The notes beneath the pieces are model-generated. The model was not told where the DNA came from, did no database searches, and worked only from the letters and a program-made list of their open reading frames with translations. A stretch of DNA of 7,427 bases from Euryarchaeota archaeon UBA121 (GTDB taxonomy: Archaea > Thermoplasmatota > Poseidoniia > Poseidoniales > Thalassarchaeaceae): NCBI GenBank assembly GCA_002499865.1, contig DANL01000041.1, positions 857 through 8,283 of the forward strand. Direction: 5' to 3'. Shown here one piece after another: positions 1 through 6,024 of the stretch; position 1 is the stretch's first letter, and every line of letters starts with the position of its first letter. A program made the translations under genes and the position numbers.

Positions 1-42
1 GAAGCGCTCGATTCAAGGAGTATGACCCCTTCCTAGTAACCT
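1..42. other. Unassigned left edge, upstream of tRNA
   Basis: These 42 bases precede the tRNA gene. One plus-strand frame is open from the edge to a TAG at 34-36 and could be the last codons of an upstream gene, but eleven codons are too few to judge. No clear archaeal TATA element is visible about 25-30 bases before the tRNA. The tRNA promoter may therefore be atypical, or the tRNA may be cut from a longer transcript. Confidence 0.3.
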
Positions 43-128
43 GCAGAGGTACCCGAGCTGGTCAAAGGGGCCGGACTTAAGCTCCGGTGCATAGTGCTTC
101 GCAGGTTCAAATCCTGCCCTCTGCACCA
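43..128 (+). tRNA. tRNA-Leu (anticodon UAA), CCA encoded
   Basis: This is a class II tRNA that folds completely. The acceptor stem is GCAGAGG (43-49) with CCTCTGC (118-124), followed by discriminator A125 and an encoded CCA at 126-128. The D-arm is CCC (52-54) with GGG, and its loop has the GGTCAAA form usual in archaeal tRNA-Leu. The anticodon arm is CCGGA (71-75) with TCCGG (83-87); the 7-base loop CTTAAGC gives anticodon TAA, which reads UUA. The long variable arm has a short GCA/TGC stem (88-100). The T-arm is GCAGG (101-105) with CCTGC (113-117) and loop TTCAAAT. No intron is present. The D-arm differs from the bacterial tRNA-Leu form, which is the best taxonomic clue in the window. The 3' end touches the stop codon of the convergent folB-like gene. 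Confidence 0.95.
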
Positions 129-533
129 TCATCTCTTCCTAAACATCTGACACCCGAATTTTGCATCGCCTTCCAGGATATCCATCTTGGTGATTTTAAT
201 TGATGCCTCGGAAACTTGGAGCGGAATCATTAGCTTATCCAATATTCTTGAGCCTAAGGACTCGAGCAGTGAGAGTCTTGTTCCACTAATTGAGTCCTCT
301 ATTGATTCCAGTAAATACTCATAATTCACCACATCATTAATTGTATCAGATTTGGGGGATTCTGATCCGGGTACCAATACTTCGATATCAAAACGTAACC
401 TTTGGGGATGGCCTATCTCATGAGGGTGGATTCCGATATCGACTTCTCTGAATAGTTCCCTTAGAAAAATCACTGTCCTTCCGGGCCCCTTCTCAACAGT
501 AAAATGACTCGATCCATCTGAATAGTGGTCCAT
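129..533 (-). CDS. folB: Dihydroneopterin aldolase family protein (FolB/FolX-like)
   Basis: Predicted 134-residue cytoplasmic enzyme, close to the usual FolB length of about 120. Family members cleave 7,8-dihydroneopterin to 6-hydroxymethyl-dihydropterin and glycolaldehyde in folate synthesis, or epimerise dihydroneopterin or its triphosphate (FolX). Residues matching the known active site are visible: Glu39 in GIHPHE, Tyr71 in VVNYEY, Glu91 in LSLLES, and Lys116 in ITKMDI, the expected catalytic lysine. The tail has the pattern K-x-D-I-x-x-D-A-x-x-G seen in an alphaproteobacterial FolB subfamily. The ATG at 531-533 is chosen because it follows the reductase stop by one base and has GGAGG six bases upstream. 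An in-frame ATG at 597-599 would overlap the reductase by 65 bases and add 22 residues unlike the family. Aldolase and epimerase cannot be told apart by eye. The gene lies second in a two-gene unit with the reductase, so a pterin role is likely. Confidence 0.88.
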   Translation of the reverse strand: MDHYSDGSSHFTVEKGPGRTVIFLRELFREVDIGIHPHEIGHPQRLRFDIEVLVPGSESPKSDTINDVVNYEYLLESIEDSISGTRLSLLESLGSRILDKLMIPLQVSEASIKITKMDILEGDAKFGCQMFRKR

Positions 534-534
534 C

Positions 535-1296
535 TTATTCCTCCGTCTCAAAGACGACGTCCCTTCTCCTAGATAAGAATCGTTCACCAGAATCTGCATA
601 AATTATCTGTCCAGTTACTGACTTTGCCGACATGAGGTAGACTACGGCCTCTGCGATATCTGTAGCCGTGGGGCCTGCTTTCAAAGGAGACTGGGATTGC
701 GCTTTCTCAAAGCCCTCCATTGTTTGCTCCGGACTTGGCAGAGTGTGACCGGGGGCCACTGCATTTACCCTGATCGAAGGGGCCAGTCCCCTAGCAAGTG
801 TTTCAGTCAATCCAGCCATGGCGAAACGCGAGGCAGTATACGATAGATAATCTGGATTTGGCTGGGAGATCTTTTGGTCTAAAATGTTGACCACCGAACC
901 AACCTTGCCTAAAGGAAGATTTCGACTTAGCTCTGAAATAAGTAAAGTTGGCGATAGGGCATTTACATGCATGTGGCGATTCCAAGATTCTAATGAAACA
1001 TTGGAAATATCATCGAAGTTGAATAGTGAAGCATTATTGACAACTCCAGATACCGGGCCCAGTTCTTGTTTAATTTCTTCAAATAATTTAGCGGGCATGT
1101 ATTGATCTAATAAGTCCCCAGAGAAACAGGCGGCCCTGCCTCCTCTGGAATTGATTGTATGTGCTAAATTGGATGCCTCATTTTCAGAAGAATTGTAGTG
1201 TATTGCAATAGTATATCCACAATCGGAAAGGCGCAAGCAAATCTCTCTTCCGATCCTCACTGCGCCTCCTGTGACTAGTATGACAGCCGCATCCAT
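535..1296 (-). CDS. Pteridine-reductase-like SDR oxidoreductase (PTR1/FolM type)
   Basis: Predicted 253-residue short-chain dehydrogenase with a Rossmann fold. The nucleotide motif TGGAVRIG (9-16) is the TGxxxRxG form of pteridine reductases rather than the common TGxxxGxG, and HYNSS (33-37) matches the region that selects NADPH in PTR1. The NNAS motif is at 87-90 and the structural Asn at 112. The usual catalytic Ser is Asp140 in NILDQ, as in PTR1, where the equivalent Asp sits beside Tyr and Lys. Tyr153 is present, but the YxxxK lysine is Arg157 (codon CGT). The PGHTLPSP stretch (182-189) and the GQIIYADSGE end match an alphaproteobacterial FolM-like family. The likely reaction is NADPH-dependent reduction of dihydropterin or dihydrofolate to the tetrahydro form; quinonoid or other carbonyl substrates remain possible. 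The ATG at 1294-1296 starts the protein seven residues before the TG motif, as the family expects. An upstream in-frame TTG at 1345-1347 lies inside a palindrome and is less likely. Confidence 0.87.
   Translation of the reverse strand: MDAAVILVTGGAVRIGREICLRLSDCGYTIAIHYNSSENEASNLAHTINSRGGRAACFSGDLLDQYMPAKLFEEIKQELGPVSGVVNNASLFNFDDISNVSLESWNRHMHVNALSPTLLISELSRNLPLGKVGSVVNILDQKISQPNPDYLSYTASRFAMAGLTETLARGLAPSIRVNAVAPGHTLPSPEQTMEGFEKAQSQSPLKAGPTATDIAEAVVYLMSAKSVTGQIIYADSGERFLSRRRDVVFETEE
540..544 (-). promoter_or_regulatory. Ribosome binding site of folB-like gene
   Basis: The minus strand reads GGAGG here, six bases before the ATG at 531-533. The site lies inside the last codons of the reductase gene and decides the folB start in favour of this ATG over the upstream in-frame one. 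It suggests the two proteins are made from one mRNA. Confidence 0.7.
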
Positions 1297-1338
1297 GGGC
1301 CCGGGAAGAGTTTCACTCCTATTACGGGTTGTATTGGA

Positions 1339-1355
1339 CGACCCCAAAGGGGTCG
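1339..1355. repeat. Perfect 17-base inverted repeat in the divergent intergenic region
   Basis: The arms CGACCCC (1339-1345) and GGGGTCG (1349-1355) are exact reverse complements around an AAA spacer. The element lies between the starts of the divergent pterin-reductase and lipA genes, about 43 bases from the reductase ATG and 38 from the lipA ATG. It could be an operator for a dimeric regulator, a hairpin in the reductase 5' leader, or chance. No T-run follows on either strand, so an intrinsic terminator is not supported. Confidence 0.6.
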
Positions 1356-1364
1356 ATGAGAACG

Positions 1365-1371
1365 ATTAATT
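1365..1371 (+). promoter_or_regulatory. Possible archaeal TATA element for the lipA-bkd operon
   Basis: ATTAATT is the only AT-rich block in the 96-base divergent gap. Its centre is about 25 bases before the first lipA ATG, the spacing expected if transcription starts at or next to the ATG (leaderless mRNA). No Shine-Dalgarno motif precedes lipA, which agrees with that reading. The block is nearly symmetrical, so it could also serve the minus strand. The match to a TATA consensus is modest. Confidence 0.35.
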
Positions 1372-1392
1372 CCGTACCTCTATCCGGCACAT

Positions 1393-2460
1393 ATGATGGC
1401 GATGCGACTACCGACCGTTGGCTCATCTCAAATTACTATGAATTCCTGTTCTGGAACTCTTGTTGAGAGTACTAAAGATAGGACATCTAGGGAGAGGAAA
1501 AGACTTCCAAAATGGTTCAAGACCAGCCTTCCAATTGGGAAGTCTCAGTCCATTTACAATACTACCATGGCTAGTGTAAAGGATAACGACCTGAATACTG
1601 TTTGCGTTGAGGCTCGATGTCCTAATATCCATGACTGCTGGGGAAGAGGGACTGCAACTTTTATGATTGCTGGAGATGTTTGTACAAGGGGTTGTAGATT
1701 CTGTGCCGTCAAAACTGCGAGAACCCCTCCCCCATTGAACCCTGATGAGCCGGAAGATTTAGCGACTGCAATTGAGAGAATGGGAATAAATCATGCAGTG
1801 ATTACAGTTGTCAATAGAGATGATCTACCCGATGGAGGGGCGAGTCACTACAGAAGATGTATAATGGCAGTTCACGATAGATGTCCAGATGTTGGGATTG
1901 AGTTACTTTGCTCTGATCTCGATGGTAACTTAGAATCTCTAAAAATCCTGTTGGATGGGCTACCTATTCGTGTTTTTGCTCATAATGTTGAGTGTGTGCC
2001 AAGGCTAGACAAGATTGTTAGAGACAGAAGGGCCTCATTCACGCAATCTTTGGAGATTCTCTCAGAAGCCAAGAGTTTGCGTCCAGATCTGAAGACTAAG
2101 ACCAGCATCATGGTGGGCATTGGAGAGACTGACTCTGAGGTGATTGAAGCGATGGAGATGATTAGGTCCTCGGAAGTTGATATGATTACTCTGGGACAGT
2201 ATCTCCAACCTGGTGAGCGCCATTTGCCTGTCGATAGATTCCCTGAGCCTTCTCAATTCGCTGATTGGGACAAGGAAGCTAGAGAGATGGGTTTCTCTGC
2301 CGTTGCCAGCGGACCCCTAGTGAGATCTAGCTATCGCGCTGGCCTTCTGTGGGAAGAGGCCATGGGATTGGAGCCAGTCGTTACTAGAGAGTCAACTGGT
2401 TCAGCAGTAAGTCACCTTACGTTTTCACCGGCTAAGGAGGCCAAAAGATATGAGTGTTGA
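1393..2460 (+). CDS. lipA: Lipoyl synthase LipA (radical SAM)
   Basis: Predicted 355-residue cytoplasmic radical SAM enzyme that inserts two sulfur atoms into an octanoyl group carried on a protein lysine, giving the lipoyl cofactor. Both iron-sulfur sites are complete. The auxiliary cluster uses CX4CX5C (Cys71, Cys76, Cys82), and the SAM cluster uses CX3CX2C (Cys97, Cys101, Cys104). The C-terminal RSSY (311-314) supplies the serine ligand typical of LipA. Other family marks are TVVNRDDLPDGG, FAHNVE, KTSIMVGIGE and LGQYLQP. The protein is slightly longer than E. coli LipA (321), mainly through about 36 residues before the conserved RLPKW segment. ATGs at 1393, 1396, 1402 and 1438 are all possible; the first is used because of the TATA-like block 25 bases upstream and the absence of an RBS. 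The gene heads the operon, 15 bases before bkdA1, so its natural substrate is probably the E2 made by the same operon. No octanoyltransferase or lipoate ligase is visible in the window. Confidence 0.96.
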   Translation: MMAMRLPTVGSSQITMNSCSGTLVESTKDRTSRERKRLPKWFKTSLPIGKSQSIYNTTMASVKDNDLNTVCVEARCPNIHDCWGRGTATFMIAGDVCTRGCRFCAVKTARTPPPLNPDEPEDLATAIERMGINHAVITVVNRDDLPDGGASHYRRCIMAVHDRCPDVGIELLCSDLDGNLESLKILLDGLPIRVFAHNVECVPRLDKIVRDRRASFTQSLEILSEAKSLRPDLKTKTSIMVGIGETDSEVIEAMEMIRSSEVDMITLGQYLQPGERHLPVDRFPEPSQFADWDKEAREMGFSAVASGPLVRSSYRAGLLWEEAMGLEPVVTRESTGSAVSHLTFSPAKEAKRYEC

Positions 2461-2475
2461 GATGGTGTATGAACT

Positions 2476-3717
2476 ATGAGCGAGGGACACGGGGCGGACC
2501 CACTTCATATTCCGGATGCACCACATAGGCCGGGTGATGAGGCTGGTTTCATCGAATGGCCATGGTCTCCAGAGGATTTGAAAAGGCCGGACGTCGATTG
2601 TGATGCCACTGAAACTGCCTCAATGGCGGAGGGGCTAGTGAGGGTTCTTGGCGACGACAATAAGTCTTCAGGGCATTGGGATCCAAAGCTCTCCACTGAA
2701 GAGATGAAATCTGGCCTTGAGTATATGATGAGGCTTCGTATCTTTGATGATAGGATGATGAAAATGCAGAGAACTGGCAAGCTCTCATTCTACATGCGGT
2801 CTTACGGAGAGGAGGCGGTTGCTATAGCTCAGACGATGGCTTTGAAAGAGCAAGACTGGTTATTCCCAACTTACAGACAACCAGGTGCGCAATTCGTTAG
2901 AGGAAGAGATATGGTCAGTATGATTTGCCATTGCATCGGTAATGAAATGGATAATGTCAAAGGCAGGCAAATGCCAGTTCATTATACTTACAGAGACGGG
3001 CGATTCATTTCTGTTTCAAGTCCCGTTGGGACACAGTTTAGTCAGGCCGTTGGGGTTGCGTTGGCTTCGGATTACAAGGGCCTTGATGAAGTCACGATTA
3101 CGTGGATTGGCGATGGCGCAAGTGCTGAAGGGGACTATCATTATGCATTGAATTTCGCCAGTATTTTTCAAGCTCCGGTGATACTGAACGTTGTCAATAA
3201 TCAATGGGCAATCTCCACACACAAAAATTTTGCAAGTAAAAATAGTAATTTTGCAGTCAGGGGACTGCCATATGGAATTCCCAGTATACGTGTTGATGGA
3301 AACGATTTCTTGGCTCTTTATTCTGTTACTGCTTGGGCGAGGGAAAGAGCATCGGCGGGACTAGGGCCTACTCACATAGAGGTCTTGACATATCGTGCAG
3401 GAGCCCACAGTAGTAGCGATGATCCATCTAGGTATAGGCCATCAGATATTCACTCATTTTGGCCCGGAGGGGACCCCATATATCGTCTCAGAGACCATCT
3501 CAAAGAGATAGGTGAATGGTCAGACGAGGAACATCAGAAACTTTCTGATAGAATAGACTCGGAGGTGATGGCAGCATACAAAGAAGCTGTGAAATTTGGA
3601 GATTTGGCCAATGGCCCGTATCCATCATCTGACGCGATTTTCACAGAAGTTTACGAGAATCCTCCCTGGCATCTAGAAGAACAGTGGGACGAAATGAAGA
3701 GATGGAGGGATTCATGA
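2476..3717 (+). CDS. bkdA1: Branched-chain 2-oxoacid dehydrogenase E1 alpha subunit
   Basis: Predicted 413-residue subunit of the thiamine-diphosphate E1 (alpha2beta2), close to Pseudomonas BkdA1 (about 410). E1 decarboxylates branched-chain 2-oxoacids from Val, Leu and Ile and reductively acylates the E2 lipoyl group. The ThDP/Mg motif runs from Gly212-Asp213-Gly214 to Asn241-Asn242. Other marks are GKLSFYMRSYGEEA, DWLFPTYRQPG and the KGRQMPVHY segment. The loop with His311-Ser-Ser-Ser-Asp-Asp corresponds to the active-site loop that carries the phosphorylation serines in animal BCKDH. The N-terminal segment LHIPDAPHRPG also resembles Pseudomonas BkdA1, supporting the ATG at 2476; a TGA in frame at 2470-2472 rules out an earlier start. 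Only a weak RBS is visible. The stop overlaps the E1-beta start (ATGA). The branched-chain assignment over pyruvate comes from these family resemblances and is fairly strong, though broad substrate use is possible. Confidence 0.95.
   Translation: MSEGHGADPLHIPDAPHRPGDEAGFIEWPWSPEDLKRPDVDCDATETASMAEGLVRVLGDDNKSSGHWDPKLSTEEMKSGLEYMMRLRIFDDRMMKMQRTGKLSFYMRSYGEEAVAIAQTMALKEQDWLFPTYRQPGAQFVRGRDMVSMICHCIGNEMDNVKGRQMPVHYTYRDGRFISVSSPVGTQFSQAVGVALASDYKGLDEVTITWIGDGASAEGDYHYALNFASIFQAPVILNVVNNQWAISTHKNFASKNSNFAVRGLPYGIPSIRVDGNDFLALYSVTAWARERASAGLGPTHIEVLTYRAGAHSSSDDPSRYRPSDIHSFWPGGDPIYRLRDHLKEIGEWSDEEHQKLSDRIDSEVMAAYKEAVKFGDLANGPYPSSDAIFTEVYENPPWHLEEQWDEMKRWRDS
3704..3709 (+). promoter_or_regulatory. 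Ribosome binding site of E1 beta gene
   Basis: GGAGGG inside the last codons of E1 alpha lies four bases before the ATG at 3714 and seven before a second in-frame ATG at 3717. It argues against the in-frame GTG at 3684, which lies upstream of this site. Confidence 0.7.
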
Positions 3718-4727
3718 TGCCAAATATGAATATGGTAGAATCCGTAAATAATGCCCTAGATACAATGCTCTCAAAGGATAATGATGTCATAATGTTCGGT
3801 GAAGACATTGGATACTTTGGCGGTGTATTCAGAACTTGTGATGGCCTGCAAGAAAAGCATGGAAAACATAGGGTCTTTGACTCACCACTTTCAGAGGGAG
3901 GAATTGCGGCTACAGCTTTCGGAATGGGAATTAATGGACTGAGGCCTGTGGTTGAAATCCAATTCGCTGACTATATTTTCCCAGCTTACGATCAGATAGT
4001 TAACGAGATGGCCAAGGTTAGGCATCGCTCTGGAGGGGAGTTCTGGTGTCCTGTAACAATCAGGACTCCTGCAGGAGGAGGAATCAGAGGAGGCCATCAT
4101 CATTCACAATCCCCCGAAGCCCAGTTTACTCACACACCAGGCCTCAAGGTTGTCTATTGCTCAACCCCTTACAACGCCAAGGGGCTGTTGATCAGCGCTA
4201 TAGAGGATAATGACCCTGTGATTTTCTTCGAGCCTAAGAGATGCTACAGAGGGCCTTTCTATGGTGATCCACACAATGTGCCGACTTGGTCTGGACATCC
4301 AGAGGCAGAGGTCCCTGAATCTCATTATTCAATCCCCTTGGGCGAGGCGAGATTGGCCATGGAGGGAGACCAATGTACAGTTATCTCATGGGGCGCGATG
4401 GTTCATGTTTGCGAGCAGGCAATCAGCGATAGTGGGGTATCTTGCGATCTCATTGATCTCCAAACCCTAGTCCCCTGGGATAGAGAAGCCGTGGTCAAAT
4501 CAATTCAGAAGACTGGTAGATGCGTAATCGTTCATGAGGCTCCAAAAACTAGTGGATTCGGAGCTGAAATGGCTGCTTCTATCCAGGAGCGATGCTTTTG
4601 GAGTCTGGAATCCCCAATAGAGAGGGTAACTGGATGGGATACTCCTTTTCCCCATACTACTGAATGGGATTACATGCCCGGACCAGACAGAGTGGCCGCG
4701 GCGATAGCGAAAACACAGGAGGATTAA
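3714..4727 (+). CDS. bkdA2: Branched-chain 2-oxoacid dehydrogenase E1 beta subunit
   Basis: Predicted 337-residue transketolase-like subunit that completes the E1 active site with E1 alpha; the length matches the family (about 325-350). FGEDIGYFGGVFR (28-40) and RVFDSPLSE are hallmark segments, and Glu61 is the glutamate that activates the ThDP aminopyrimidine. His130 begins HSQSPEAQF, with the histidine conserved in E1 beta. Near the end, IERVTGWDTPFPHTTEW closely matches Pseudomonas BkdA2. The ATG at 3714 overlaps the E1 alpha stop as ATGA, and a second ATG follows at once, so the true start may be 3717. The overlap suggests translational coupling, which suits two subunits needed in equal amounts. 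The E2 gene follows after one base. No missing residue or frame break was seen. Confidence 0.95.
   Translation: MMPNMNMVESVNNALDTMLSKDNDVIMFGEDIGYFGGVFRTCDGLQEKHGKHRVFDSPLSEGGIAATAFGMGINGLRPVVEIQFADYIFPAYDQIVNEMAKVRHRSGGEFWCPVTIRTPAGGGIRGGHHHSQSPEAQFTHTPGLKVVYCSTPYNAKGLLISAIEDNDPVIFFEPKRCYRGPFYGDPHNVPTWSGHPEAEVPESHYSIPLGEARLAMEGDQCTVISWGAMVHVCEQAISDSGVSCDLIDLQTLVPWDREAVVKSIQKTGRCVIVHEAPKTSGFGAEMAASIQERCFWSLESPIERVTGWDTPFPHTTEWDYMPGPDRVAAAIAKTQED
4717..4722 (+). promoter_or_regulatory. Ribosome binding site of E2 gene
   Basis: AGGAGG stands six bases before the ATG at 4729 and overlaps the final codons of E1 beta. Together with the one-base gap between the genes it fixes the E2 start; the next residues run straight into the lipoyl domain. 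Confidence 0.75.
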
Positions 4728-4728
4728 C

Positions 4729-6015
4729 ATGGTGAAATATGATTTCAAATTACCCGATATTGGAGAAGGAGTCGTCGAGGGAGAAGTGGTCACATGGCAC
4801 GTATCCGTAGGGGATTCGGTTTCTGAGGATGACCCAATTGTTGACGTCATGACCGATAAGGCCACTGTAACTATTCCATCCCCAACCGATGGAACTGTTC
4901 TGTCCCTTAATGGAGAGGTAGGTGACATGGTCGCTGTTGGATCGGTTCTGATAGAATTCGATACCGATGGAACTGCTCTTGCAAACCCTAGTGACGCCGA
5001 AGAGCCTGAAGTTGTTGAAGAGGAGAAAACACTGGAAGACAAGAAATCGTCCGTGAAAATCGAAAAGAAAGTGGAGGTGAAAGCACCTGAAATTTCGAAA
5101 CCTGTTGAAAGGACGGCCCCGGAAATTCCCGTGTCTAGTTCCAAAGCAGTGCTAGCCAGCCCGGCCGTCAGAAGAAGAGCCAGAGAATCAGGAATAGATC
5201 TGTCATCATTGAATGGCAGTGGCCCTGCTGGAAGAATTAGGCATGCGGACATAGATGCCTTCGTTGCAGGAGGAGGAGCCATAATGGGTGCCCCTCCTGT
5301 GGCTTACTCTACGAAGAGAAGCGGAATTAGTGAGGTGAAAATTGTTGGCCTTAGGAGGAAGATTTCAGAGCAGATGGTCAAGAGTGCATTTTCTATTCCT
5401 CATTTCTCATATTTCGAGGAGGTTGATGTTACGGAGCTTGAAGCATTGAGGCAGGCACTAAACGCCAGTCGTGGCGAGGATCAGCCAAAACTTACCTACT
5501 TACCTTTCATAATGCTAGCCCTAGCTAAGATTATGCCAGAACATCCAGAATGTAATGGATATTTCTATGATGAGGAAGGTGTAGTCCACCGCCATGAGGC
5601 TGTAAACTTAGGGATAGCCACACAAACTGATAGGGGGCTATACGTTCCTGTGGTCAAGAATGTCGAGGCGATGGACGTCTGGCAAGCGGCAAGTGACCTG
5701 ATCCGTGTTTCCGGGGCCGCGAGAACAGGGACAGCTAGTCTTGATGACTTAACGGGTTCCACTTTCACAATTACCAGTCTTGGAAGAGAAGGCGGACTTG
5801 GCGCGACACCAATAATCAATCATCCTGAGATGGCCATATTGGGAGTTCATAAAGCCAGGGAAATGCCAGTTGTCAGAAGTGGAAATATCGTAGTTAGAAG
5901 AATCATGAATCTTTCTAGTTCCTTTGATCATAGAGTAATCGATGGAGCTGACGGAGCTAGTCTGGTACAGCATCTGAAAAGAATGCTAGAGCATCCTGCT
6001 ATGATATTCATGTGA
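4729..6015 (+). CDS. bkdB: Branched-chain 2-oxoacid dehydrogenase E2 (dihydrolipoyl acyltransferase)
   Basis: Predicted 428-residue core of the complex, near the family's usual 420-430. It moves the acyl group from the lipoyl arm to CoA. Domains in order: one lipoyl domain (about 1-80) with lipoylation site Lys44 in VMTDKATVTI; a flexible linker rich in Glu, Lys, Pro and Val (about 88-138); a peripheral-subunit-binding domain (about 142-178; ASPAVRRRARE, then GPAGRIRHADI) that holds E1 or E3; a short linker; and the catalytic acyltransferase domain (about 200-428). The active site HRVIDG (His401, Asp405, Gly406) is intact, as is the TSLGREGGLGATPIINHPE stretch. The C-terminus PAMIFM is a typical E2 end. 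The single lipoyl domain matches Pseudomonas BkdB rather than multi-lipoyl pyruvate E2s. Lys44 is the likely substrate of LipA encoded at the operon head. Confidence 0.96.
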   Translation: MVKYDFKLPDIGEGVVEGEVVTWHVSVGDSVSEDDPIVDVMTDKATVTIPSPTDGTVLSLNGEVGDMVAVGSVLIEFDTDGTALANPSDAEEPEVVEEEKTLEDKKSSVKIEKKVEVKAPEISKPVERTAPEIPVSSSKAVLASPAVRRRARESGIDLSSLNGSGPAGRIRHADIDAFVAGGGAIMGAPPVAYSTKRSGISEVKIVGLRRKISEQMVKSAFSIPHFSYFEEVDVTELEALRQALNASRGEDQPKLTYLPFIMLALAKIMPEHPECNGYFYDEEGVVHRHEAVNLGIATQTDRGLYVPVVKNVEAMDVWQAASDLIRVSGAARTGTASLDDLTGSTFTITSLGREGGLGATPIINHPEMAILGVHKAREMPVVRSGNIVVRRIMNLSSSFDHRVIDGADGASLVQHLKRMLEHPAMIFM

Positions 6016-6020
6016 GGTGA
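6014..6020 (+). promoter_or_regulatory. Ribosome binding site of E3 gene
   Basis: GAGGTGA overlaps the E2 stop codon and ends four bases before the ATG at 6025, supporting that start. It continues the pattern of short gaps through the operon. Confidence 0.6.
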
Positions 6021-6024
6021 CATA

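Noticed and set aside
534..599. Upstream in-frame extension of the folB-like gene to an ATG at 597-599.
   Set aside because: It would overlap the reductase by 65 bases and add residues unlike the family; the ATG at 531-533 has a good GGAGG six bases upstream.
884..1105. A 73-codon plus-strand frame opposite the reductase gene.
   Set aside because: Shadow of the minus-strand SDR, whose motifs run continuously through this interval; no independent domain or RBS.
1297..1347. N-terminal extension of the reductase to a TTG codon at 1345-1347.
   Set aside because: The 17 extra residues resemble no SDR N-terminus, TTG is a rare start, and the region contains part of a palindrome; the ATG at 1294-1296 gives a normal family start.
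1339..1355. Reading the palindrome as an intrinsic terminator.
   Set aside because: No T-run follows on either strand, and both flanking genes start, not end, at this gap.
3684..3713. E1 beta start at the in-frame GTG 3684.
   Set aside because: It lies upstream of the visible GGAGGG site and would add ten residues overlapping E1 alpha; ATG 3714 or 3717 fits better.
4500..5282. A 260-codon open frame on the minus strand opposite the end of E1 beta and the start of E2.
   Set aside because: Its product is Ser/Thr-rich and low in complexity, as expected from reading the antisense of the Glu/Lys-rich E2 linker. It has no recognisable domain, and both plus-strand genes beneath it are unmistakable.
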